Origin: Christensenella sp. UBA7707
GTDB lineage: Bacteria; Bacillota; Clostridia; Christensenellales; CAG-138
Assembly: GCA_002482435.1 (NCBI GenBank)
Contig: DLFZ01000147.1
Coordinates: forward strand, 1 to 5,651
DNA: 5,651 nucleotides
Reading direction: 5' to 3'
Shown: in pieces, positions 1 through 4,597 of the stretch
Layout: each line of letters opens with the position of its first letter
Numbering within the stretch: the stretch's first letter is position 1
The notes under the pieces: model-generated
Told to the model about the DNA's origin: nothing
The model's input: only the letters and a program-made list of their open reading frames with translations
The model's database searches: none
Translations under genes and position numbers: made by a program

Positions 1-399
1 CGCCGCTTCCTGCACCCGGCGATGGGCGGCATCCGCCTGCATTTTTTTGTGGTTGATAATGGGCGTGCCCTTGATGCGCGGCTCCCTGTTTAAGAAGATG
101 TTCTGCGCCGCGTTGAGATAGGGCACCATCGCCAATTCCTGATACACCGCAACCACGCCGTGCTCCAACCCCTCCTTGGGGGATTTGAACGCGACGGTTT
201 GGCCGTTGAGCTTGATTTCGCCCTCATCATGCTGGTAAAGCCCCAGCACGCATTTTGCAAGCGTGGATTTTCCCGCGCCGTTTTCGCCCACGAGCACATG
301 TACCTCGCCCGCCATGAGATCAAAATCCACATGGTCAAGCGCATGGACGCCCGGGAACGATTTGCTTAGGCCCCTTACCGTTAAAATGGGTTGTTCCAT
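1..399 (-). CDS. Sugar ABC transporter ATP-binding protein, N-terminal part (cut by window edge)
   Basis: This is the cytoplasmic ATPase that would power sugar import with the binding protein encoded just upstream. Only the first 133 residues are in the window; RbsA/MglA-type ATPases with two fused nucleotide-binding domains are about 500 residues long. The protein begins MEQPILTVRGLSKSFPGVHA, the usual opening of this family. Walker A is GENGAGKST at residues 38-46 (Lys44, Ser45), and the Q-loop is VYQEL with Gln87. The LSGGQ signature, Walker B and the second domain lie past the edge. The ATG at 397-399 follows AGGGGG with a 5-nt spacer. The gene lies 102 nt downstream of the binding-protein stop, on the same strand, with a stem-loop in the gap. 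The family is certain. The ribose/galactose/xylose-type subfamily is inferred from sequence style and from the partner binding protein, and the substrate cannot be told. Confidence 0.93.
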   Translation of the reverse strand, partial: MEQPILTVRGLSKSFPGVHALDHVDFDLMAGEVHVLVGENGAGKSTLAKCVLGLYQHDEGEIKLNGQTVAFKSPKEGLEHGVVAVYQELAMVPYLNAAQNIFLNREPRIKGTPIINHKKMQADAAHRRVQEAA

Positions 400-433
400 G
401 GTTACCCCCTGCGTGTTGATGAAAAACCGTTTT

Positions 434-469
434 TGCGGGAACGGCCGCACTGCTGCGGCCGTTCCCGCG
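434..469 (-). terminator. Stem-loop between binding-protein and ATPase genes (attenuator or mRNA stabiliser)
   Basis: A perfect inverted repeat has 15-bp arms (435-449 and 454-468) and a 4-nt loop. It begins 33 nt after the binding-protein stop codon when read on the minus strand. The U-run does not follow directly: the stem is followed by AAAAACGG and then TTTTT, and that stretch is itself a small palindrome (422-434, arms AAAAAC/GTTTTT). In ABC importer operons a hairpin here commonly protects the binding-protein message or causes partial termination, so that the binding protein is made in excess of the ATPase. The structure is seen; the role is inferred. Confidence 0.6.
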
Positions 470-501
470 GGTTCATCCCGCGCCGTTAAGGCGCTTTCCT
501 T

Positions 502-1671
502 TTACTTAAACCAGGCGAAGTTCGCGATGTAATCTTCGATGTTGCTCGCGTCGATGAGCGGGTTGTGGCGCTCGGACGGGAACGGAATGAAGTACTCCTG
601 GGGGAGGGTACCGTTGTCGAGATACTGCACGAGCATCGTGATGGCGTAGAAGGTGGAACCGAACGGATCGGTGTTGTAGGTAACGGTAAGATCGCCATCC
701 TTGATGGCCTGCGCCGCATCGGCGGAGCCGTCGAAGCCGCCAACCACGACGCCGGTAACGCCGGCAGCCTTGAGCGCCTGGATGGCGCCGAGAGCCATTT
801 CATCGTTGCAAGCGATAACGACCTTGAGCTTATCCTTCACGCCTTCGCGCTGGAGAAGGTTTTCCATAACCTGCATGCCCTGCGCGCGGTTGAAGTTGGC
901 GGTCTGAGAGTCGATGAGTTCATAGCCGGTGTACTGTGCAAGCGTATCCGTGATACCGGCCTTGCGCTCTTCGGCGTTCTGGGCGCCCGGAGGGCCCTCG
1001 AGGATGATTACGCCGCCGGTGCCGCCCGCTTTTTCAAACAGGTACTTGGCAACCACTGCGCCGGTTTCGTAATAATCTACGCCCGTACGCATCATGGAAC
1101 CGGAAGCGGAAGCGGTGCCGATGGAGATCACGGGGATACCGGCCGCATTGGCTTCTTCCACAGCGGGCATGATGCCGTTGGAGTCGGACGGGTGGATGAC
1201 GAACGCGTCAACGCCCTGCTGAATCTGGGCTTCCATGATGGCGATCTGCTCTTCGATGGAATCCTGCTGAGCGGGAGCCAGCGTAACGACCTCAATGCCC
1301 AGCGCCAGTTTAGCGGCTTCTGCGCCCTTCCACATGCCGTTCATGTACGGGTTTGTGGAGTTTTTGGTCATGACGCAGATGGTGTAGTCGCCCACGGCCT
1401 TTACATCGGTGGCTACGTTGGTGCCGATGCCGGTGATGGGAAGCTCAATGGTGGTTTTGGCGGCATCGGAAGCACGAGCAACGTTCACGTTGGTAGAGAA
1501 GTCAACCGGCTGACGCTCGGTGGGAGCGGCGGTCGCTTCCACGGGAGCCTCGGTCGCCGGCACTTCGGAAACGGGGGCCTCGGTGGGCTCGACTGCGGGG
1601 GTGCTCGACGCACAAGCAACGGCACTGAGCATCATTGCAAGCACGAGCAGGATGGCTAGGGTCTTTTTCAT
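502..1671 (-). CDS. Sugar-type ABC transporter substrate-binding lipoprotein (periplasmic-binding-protein fold, type I)
   Basis: This lipoprotein of 389 residues is predicted to be anchored on the outer face of the membrane, where it captures a sugar or related solute for the importer encoded downstream. Residues 1-19 form a signal peptide (MKKT, then a hydrophobic run) ending in a lipobox with Cys20. Residues 21-55 are a low-complexity Pro/Thr/Glu/Ala linker with repeated TEAP units. After a poorly conserved stretch (56-93), the ribose-binding-protein-like domain runs from about 94 to the end. Recognisable segments are TNPYMNGMWKGAE (106-118), DAFVIHPSDS (155-164), GIPVISIGT (178-186), EGPPGAQNAEERKAG (225-239), CNDEMALGAIQALKAAG (288-304) and GGFDG (311-315). 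These match RbsB/xylose-type binding proteins, but the ligand cannot be assigned. The ATG at 1669-1671 has GGAGG 12 nt upstream, a rather long spacer. Transcription probably starts at the promoter at 1840-1868. Confidence 0.92.
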   Translation of the reverse strand: MKKTLAILLVLAMMLSAVACASSTPAVEPTEAPVSEVPATEAPVEATAAPTERQPVDFSTNVNVARASDAAKTTIELPITGIGTNVATDVKAVGDYTICVMTKNSTNPYMNGMWKGAEAAKLALGIEVVTLAPAQQDSIEEQIAIMEAQIQQGVDAFVIHPSDSNGIMPAVEEANAAGIPVISIGTASASGSMMRTGVDYYETGAVVAKYLFEKAGGTGGVIILEGPPGAQNAEERKAGITDTLAQYTGYELIDSQTANFNRAQGMQVMENLLQREGVKDKLKVVIACNDEMALGAIQALKAAGVTGVVVGGFDGSADAAQAIKDGDLTVTYNTDPFGSTFYAITMLVQYLDNGTLPQEYFIPFPSERHNPLIDASNIEDYIANFAWFK

Positions 1672-1833
1672 TGCAGATTCATTCCTCCTTCAGTTTTTGG
1701 GGAAACTAAAAACAGAATTTTCTTTATCAAATTAAATCGGGGGTCAGTTTTGCATCGGATAATTTTCTGCGGGAGAGCCCCGCGCTGCGGATAAGAAGTT
1801 TAGATTTTCCGCAAAATTGGATTTCGTATCATT
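1672..1833 (-). promoter_or_regulatory. Long 5' leader of the binding-protein operon
   Basis: If transcription starts about 7 nt after the -10 box, the untranslated leader is roughly 160 nt. Read on the minus strand it holds several small hairpins. One has 6-bp arms TGCGGA/TCCGCA (1786-1791 and 1808-1813). One has 5-bp arms GCGGG/CCCGC (1769-1773 and 1779-1783). A third, with an AGTTT/AAACT core (1692-1696 and 1703-1707), lies just before the ribosome site. The motif TTATCCG occurs twice in it. I recognise no known riboswitch class. No gene is visible in the 344-nt gap (1672-2015) that includes this leader. Confidence 0.4.
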
Positions 1834-1841
1834 GGATACAA
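1824..1841. promoter_or_regulatory. Candidate operator overlapping the transcription start
   Basis: The sequence GTATC-ATTG-GATAC (1826-1839) is an inverted repeat with 5-bp perfect arms and a 4-nt spacer. It extends with one mismatch to TCGTATC/GATACAA. It abuts the -10 box and spans the predicted start of transcription, a normal place for a repressor site. No regulator gene is in the window, so the protein that would bind is unknown. Confidence 0.4.
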
Positions 1842-1868
1842 TATACCATTATCCCTTTTCACTGTCAA
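1840..1868 (-). promoter_or_regulatory. Sigma-A-type promoter for the sugar-binding protein operon
   Basis: On the minus strand TTGACA (1868-1863) is a perfect -35 box. It is followed by exactly 17 nt and then TATATT (1845-1840), one mismatch from the TATAAT consensus. This is the best promoter in the window. It lies about 170 nt upstream of the binding-protein ATG and downstream of the stem-loop that ends the preceding unit. Confidence 0.75.
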
Positions 1869-1953
1869 GCCAAAACGCGCCATGCCTGCGCTGATTTTTT
1901 ATAACGGACACGCTGCAAAGGTACTGTTTTTGTTTCAGTTACTCATTACAAAC

Positions 1954-1982
1954 GGAATCCACCGGCAAAACCGGTGGATTCC
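1954..1982 (-). terminator. Stem-loop terminator after the SIMPL gene
   Basis: Perfect 12-bp arms (1954-1965 and 1971-1982) with a 5-nt loop lie 33 nt past the SIMPL stop codon on the minus strand. The run after the stem is only GTTTG, a weak U-tract, so termination may be partial. The position between two same-strand units, just before a strong promoter, fits a terminator. Confidence 0.6.
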
Positions 1983-2015
1983 ATGAAACGATATAAATTA
2001 GGTAAGCGTGAAGCC

Positions 2016-2810
2016 TTAGCCCTGTGCGGTTGTAATTTCGTACTCCGCGCTGATGGTGGCGGTCACAACGATCTCGCCGGTCGAAACGGGCACCGCGCCG
2101 CTTTCATCCGCCGCGGCAAGCGATTCTGCGCGCGCCTCCACGGGCGTGCTCGAGTAGCTCTGCTCGCTTACGCTCACAGGAATGGTCACAAGCGCAGCGC
2201 CTGCGGCGTCGGCAAGCGCCTGTGCCTTGGCAGCCGCATCAGAAAGAGCGGCGGCAAGCGCCTGACGGTAAGCCTCGGTGGTATCCTCGATGCTAAAGGT
2301 GATGCCGTTGGTTCCGGTAGCGCCCGCAGCTACGGCGTCGGAGATGATCTTGCCGAGCGTATCAAGCGCATGTACCTTCACGGTAATGCTGTTGTTCATG
2401 GAATACCCTACCACTACGGCGGGCGATTTATCGTAGTTGTATACCTCGGAAAGGTTCACATACGAAGTCGTAATATCTTTGTCTTCCACGCCGTTTGCCT
2501 TGACGGATTCGAGCACGGCTGCCATGAGCGCGTTGTTTTTATCCTGCGCTTCGGTTGCGGTTTCGGCAGTGGTGGAAACACTCAGCTGCACGGTAGCAAG
2601 ATCGGGTTTGAGCGTTATCTTGCCGGAGCCGTTTACGGTGACGATGTTCTTATCCGCTTCTGCGGGTTGGTTGATGACCACGTTGGGTACCACGGTCTGC
2701 GTGTTTTGATCCGTACTCGGCTGGAGATCGGCCTTACAGGCGGTTGCGCCTACGATAAGCGCCAGCGCCAGCGCGATTACGGCAACAAGCCTTTTATAAT
2801 TGGTTTTCAT
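2016..2810 (-). CDS. SIMPL-domain (DUF541) lipoprotein
   Basis: This protein of 264 residues belongs to the SIMPL/DUF541 family, which is exported or periplasmic and has no settled biochemical function; family members have been linked to oxidative stress and outer-surface proteins. Residues 1-24 are a signal peptide (MKTNYK then VAVIALALALIVG), with Cys25 as the likely lipidated residue. A short polar linker runs to about residue 54. The SIMPL domain fills the rest: IVTVNGSGKITLKPDLATVQ (56-75) at its start, VNLSEVYNY (118-126) and YSMNNSITVKV (136-146) in the middle, and the Ala-rich helix ALAAALSDAAAKAQALADAA (184-203). The ATG at 2808-2810 is chosen because GAGGAGG lies 9 nt upstream and it opens a proper signal peptide; an ATG at 2883-2885 in the same frame would place 25 charged residues before it. 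The gene starts inside the end of the DUF4349 gene, so the two are probably translationally coupled. Confidence 0.9.
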   Translation of the reverse strand: MKTNYKRLVAVIALALALIVGATACKADLQPSTDQNTQTVVPNVVINQPAEADKNIVTVNGSGKITLKPDLATVQLSVSTTAETATEAQDKNNALMAAVLESVKANGVEDKDITTSYVNLSEVYNYDKSPAVVVGYSMNNSITVKVHALDTLGKIISDAVAAGATGTNGITFSIEDTTEAYRQALAAALSDAAAKAQALADAAGAALVTIPVSVSEQSYSSTPVEARAESLAAADESGAVPVSTGEIVVTATISAEYEITTAQG

Positions 2811-3765
2811 TTGTAGAGTCCTCCTCTTTGCTTCCGGATTTCCGGGTTTGTTTTGCTTTGCGTTTTTTCGATGCGCGCACCCCAAGAAGAATCACCACCG
2901 TAATGGCGCCAAGCACCACAAGTACTGGCAGCGCGCTTACAAGAAGTACGAATAGATTCACAAAAAAGGTTCCCACGCCGTAAAGTGTGTCGGTAAAGCC
3001 GCGGTCGATCCGCTCCCATACGGTTTGCTGCGCGGCAGGCCCTTGGTTGAGCTGAAGCTCCTGGATCGTGATATCCACCGTCGCGTAGCTGATGAGCCCG
3101 TCGTAGCGGCGAAGCTCCGTTGTGAGCTGCTCGATTTGCAGCGTTACATTCGAAATTTCGTTTTCGAGCGCGATGATGTCCGCAAGGTTATCGGTTGTAA
3201 CAAGGATGCTCTTAAGTCGTTCAAGCTGCGTGCGCAGCACCGAAAGGCGCGTGTCAAGGTCAAAATATGCCTCCGTTACATCCTGTGCGTTTTCATTGGA
3301 GGAAATCAGCGAGCCGTAGGTTTGAACCCCTTCCACAAACCCGTCCACCTTCTCGGCGGGCACGCGAACCGTTAAATAGGCATAACGGCCGGGGTCGCTG
3401 TATACCTCGGGCTTGCGGCCATTGACGCTGGAGCTTTCCACATACCCGCCAAGGTCGGAAACGCTTTTTACTATGCCGTCAAGGTCGCTGTCGAAGGTAT
3501 CGGTTTCAAAGGAAATGGTAAACGAGCGAATGATTTTGTGCCCGCCGTAATCGGGAACTTCATTTTGCGACGAGGTTGTTTTCACATACCCCGCCTCGCC
3601 CATTCCTCCATCCGCGGGAGCCCCTGTCGCCTGCGGCGCGGCCGCGGGCACTTCACCGAAAGTGTTGTAATAACTTTGGTCCGTAGACGATTCCGTAGAC
3701 TTTGCGGCACAGCCCGTGGCAAGAAGCAGCAAACATACAAGCGCGATGCTTAAAAACCGTTTCAT
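2794..3765 (-). CDS. DUF4349 lipoprotein with C-terminal membrane helix
   Basis: This 323-residue protein of the DUF4349 family has no established biochemical activity. A signal peptide ends in LLATGC, with Cys19 as the probable lipid anchor. Residues 20-75 are a flexible polar/Ala-Pro linker. The domain proper covers about 77-238, with DLGGYVESSSVNG (104-116), YAYLTVRVPAEKVDGFV (128-144) and the family-typical VTEAYFDLDTRLSVLRTQLE (163-182). A probable coiled coil runs from about 170 to 222. A long hydrophobic segment (267-296) follows, then a basic cytoplasmic tail (KKRKAKQTRK). The protein would therefore be tethered at both ends with the coiled coil outside the membrane. The ATG at 3763-3765 has GGGGAGGG 7 nt upstream and gives a proper signal peptide; an upstream in-frame ATG at 3874-3876 adds 37 residues with no export signal. 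It is first in a two-gene unit with the SIMPL gene, overlapping by 17 nt. Confidence 0.9.
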   Translation of the reverse strand: MKRFLSIALVCLLLLATGCAAKSTESSTDQSYYNTFGEVPAAAPQATGAPADGGMGEAGYVKTTSSQNEVPDYGGHKIIRSFTISFETDTFDSDLDGIVKSVSDLGGYVESSSVNGRKPEVYSDPGRYAYLTVRVPAEKVDGFVEGVQTYGSLISSNENAQDVTEAYFDLDTRLSVLRTQLERLKSILVTTDNLADIIALENEISNVTLQIEQLTTELRRYDGLISYATVDITIQELQLNQGPAAQQTVWERIDRGFTDTLYGVGTFFVNLFVLLVSALPVLVVLGAITVVILLGVRASKKRKAKQTRKSGSKEEDSTNENQL

Positions 3766-3793
3766 TTCAATACCCTCCCCATTGCTTTCTACC

Positions 3794-3799
3794 ATTATA
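3794..3799 (-). promoter_or_regulatory. Possible -10 box for the DUF4349-SIMPL unit
   Basis: A perfect TATAAT on the minus strand lies 28 nt before the DUF4349 ATG. No -35 box of useful quality sits 16-18 nt further upstream, where the sequence is near AACCGC. If it is used, the promoter may need an activator or another sigma factor. The spacer region contains GTAG-GAAA-CTAC (3802-3813 on the opposite reading), a short inverted repeat that could bind a regulator. Confidence 0.35.
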
Positions 3800-3813
3800 A
3801 CGTAGTTTCCTAC

Positions 3814-3968
3814 ATTGCGGTTGCATTGTGGAAAAATATAGGGTTCATTTTTGGCAAACGACCGTTTGAATACCACCTTCTATTTTTATGCCTTCCACGG
3901 AGTATTGAAGAGCCATTTGCTATTCCTTGAAAAATCATGGCGCAAGCGCCGTATTTTTAAAATTGGAT
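3814..3968. other. Non-coding divergent region with two inverted repeats
   Basis: No gene is visible between the DUF4349 start and the tRNA promoter. The region holds CAAACG-AC-CGTTTG (3855-3868), a perfect 6-bp palindrome upstream of the DUF4349 promoter. It also holds a hairpin at 3930-3958 with a GGCG/CGCC core, flanked by AAAAAT and ATTTTT and with one bulged base. The second resembles a bidirectional terminator, although no gene is seen to end there. Confidence 0.4.
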
Positions 3969-3997
3969 TTGCAAACGGAGCGCCGATGTGATAAAAT
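3969..3997 (+). promoter_or_regulatory. Promoter of the tRNA-Leu gene
   Basis: TTGCAA (3969-3974, 4 of 6 to the -35 consensus), 17 nt, then TAAAAT (3992-3997, 5 of 6 to the -10 consensus). The start would fall about 6 nt before the mature tRNA, a normal short leader. Confidence 0.6.
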
Positions 3998-4009
3998 CTT
4001 TTTCGCAAC

Positions 4010-4095
4010 GCCGAAGTGATGGAATGGCAGACGTGACGGACTCAAAATCCGTTGTTGGCGACAACGTGTGGGTTCAAGTCCCACCTTCGGCACCA
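4010..4095 (+). tRNA. tRNA-Leu (anticodon CAA)
   Basis: This 86-nt leucine tRNA reads UUG codons. The acceptor stem is perfect: GCCGAAG (4010-4016) pairs with CTTCGGC (4085-4091), followed by discriminator A (4092) and an encoded CCA (4093-4095). The anticodon stem ACGGA/TCCGT encloses the loop CTCAAAA, which gives anticodon CAA. The long variable arm, with TGTTG/CAACG around GCGA, is the class II feature expected of leucine tRNA. The T-arm is GTGGG-TTCAAGT-CCCAC. It stands alone, with its own promoter and terminator. Confidence 0.97.
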
Positions 4096-4104
4096 TTTAT
4101 CACT

Positions 4105-4122
4105 GACAATATAGATATTGTC
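4105..4122. repeat. Perfect 8-bp inverted repeat between tRNA and terminator
   Basis: GACAATAT-AG-ATATTGTC is fully symmetric around a 2-nt centre. It lies 9 nt after the tRNA CCA. In the transcript it could form a small trailer hairpin before the terminator; in DNA it has the form of a dimeric regulator or recombinase site. The symmetry is seen; the role is unknown. Confidence 0.5.
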
Positions 4123-4124
4123 GC

Positions 4125-4152
4125 AAAAAAGCCCGCAGTTGCGGGCTTTTTT
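4125..4152 (+). terminator. Rho-independent terminator of tRNA-Leu
   Basis: GCCCGC-AGTT-GCGGGC (4131-4146) is followed directly by six T residues (4147-4152) and preceded by six A residues, so the stem extends to 12 bp and the site can work in both directions. It ends the tRNA transcript. Confidence 0.9.
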
Positions 4153-4211
4153 GATGCTTTCGATTGCTTTCTTCAAAATGGCGGTTCCATAGATGTTTTG
4201 AGGGGTTCACC

Positions 4212-4242
4212 GCCTTTGGACGGGATTCGAACCCATGACCTA
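4212..4242 (-). pseudogene. tRNA 3'-half-like fragment, candidate attachment-site remnant
   Basis: Read on the minus strand, this matches the 3' part of a tRNA: a GGTC variable loop (4240-4237), the T-stem strand ATGGG, the canonical T-loop TTCGAAT (4231-4225), the closing strand CCCGT, then a seven-base acceptor-like strand CCAAAGG. There is no 5' half (acceptor, D-arm or complete anticodon arm) on the right, and no CCA, so it is not a working tRNA gene. Its T-arm differs from that of the nearby tRNA-Leu, so it is not a copy of that gene. The variable-loop and T-arm wording resembles tRNA-Thr, a loose likeness only. Such fragments are left where an element integrates into the 3' end of a tRNA gene. 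The orientation fits an element lying to the right. Confidence 0.55.
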
Positions 4243-4247
4243 TAAAC

Positions 4248-4285
4248 AAAGCGCCGGCACGGTGAAAACCGTGCCGGCGCTTTTT
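4248..4285 (+). terminator. Very strong terminator-like hairpin ahead of the element operon
   Basis: Perfect 13-bp GC-rich arms (4251-4263 and 4268-4280) carry a GAAA tetraloop and are followed by TTTTT (4281-4285). With the flanking AAA/TTT the stem reaches 16 bp. It can act on the plus strand and, more weakly, on the minus strand (GCTTTGTTTATA follows). Only 33 nt separate it from the DUF4314 start codon, so it either insulates the element from chromosomal reading or sits inside the operon leader as an attenuator. Confidence 0.85.
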
Positions 4286-4318
4286 CGTTTTCTATAAAAA
4301 CAAAAGGAGGACCTAAGC

Positions 4319-4597
4319 ATGAAAAACGTCCCTAAACCTTGGCAGGTCGAGCGATACAAGGCATCGTACCCGTCCGGCACTCGTATCGAGATTTTGCACA
4401 TGGACGATCCTTATGCACCCATCCCACCCGGCACGAAAGGCACTGTCAACTTGGTAGACGACATCGGCACGCTTCATTGCACCTTCGACAACGGGCGTAC
4501 GCTTGGTGTTATTCCAGGCGAGGATTCGTTCCGTGTGATCCAAGAAACACCGGAAAAGTCCAAAGAGCATAAGCGAAGCCGCGGATATGAGCGATAG
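4319..4597 (+). CDS. DUF4314 domain protein of a mobile element
   Basis: This small protein of 92 residues contains one DUF4314 domain. The family is frequent in mobile elements of Clostridia and has no known function. The core is recognisable: YPSGTRIEILHMDDPYAP (17-34), IPPGTKGTV (35-43), VDDIGTLH (46-53) and FDNGRTLGVIPGEDSFR (56-72). It looks like a compact beta-rich domain; a charged tail (EKSKEHKRSRGYER, 79-92) follows. There is no signal peptide or membrane segment, so it is cytoplasmic. The ATG at 4319 has AAAGGAGG with an 8-nt spacer. It is the first gene after the hairpin at 4248-4285, and its last 11 nt overlap the start of the primase-like gene. No promoter with good boxes is visible between the hairpin and the ribosome site. 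Confidence 0.9.
   Translation: MKNVPKPWQVERYKASYPSGTRIEILHMDDPYAPIPPGTKGTVNLVDDIGTLHCTFDNGRTLGVIPGEDSFRVIQETPEKSKEHKRSRGYER

Noticed and set aside
565..1659. Long open frame on the plus strand (364 codons)
   Set aside because: It is the antisense shadow of the sugar-binding protein gene. The minus-strand product has a signal peptide and conserved motifs; the plus-strand translation is Gly/His/Arg-rich with no family features or ribosome site.
1974..2816. Open frame on the plus strand (280 codons)
   Set aside because: It lies antisense to the SIMPL gene and begins inside the terminator stem; the translation resembles no protein family.
4180..4214. Inverted repeat GGCGGT/ACCGCC with a 23-nt loop next to the tRNA-like fragment
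   Set aside because: With 6-bp arms and a long loop it is likely to occur by chance; it was not strong enough to list as a feature.
3988..4245. Open frame on the plus strand, 85 codons, beginning MIKSFSQRRSDGMADVTDSK
   Set aside because: It runs through the tRNA-Leu gene, its terminator and the tRNA-like fragment. The DGMADVTDSKSVV and GIRTHDL wording is what tRNA sequences give when translated, and the start has no ribosome site.
4216..4246. Possible promoter TTGGAC - 19 nt - TATAAA reading toward the element operon
   Set aside because: The -35 box matches only half the consensus and the spacer is long; it is mentioned only as a possibility in the attenuator finding.
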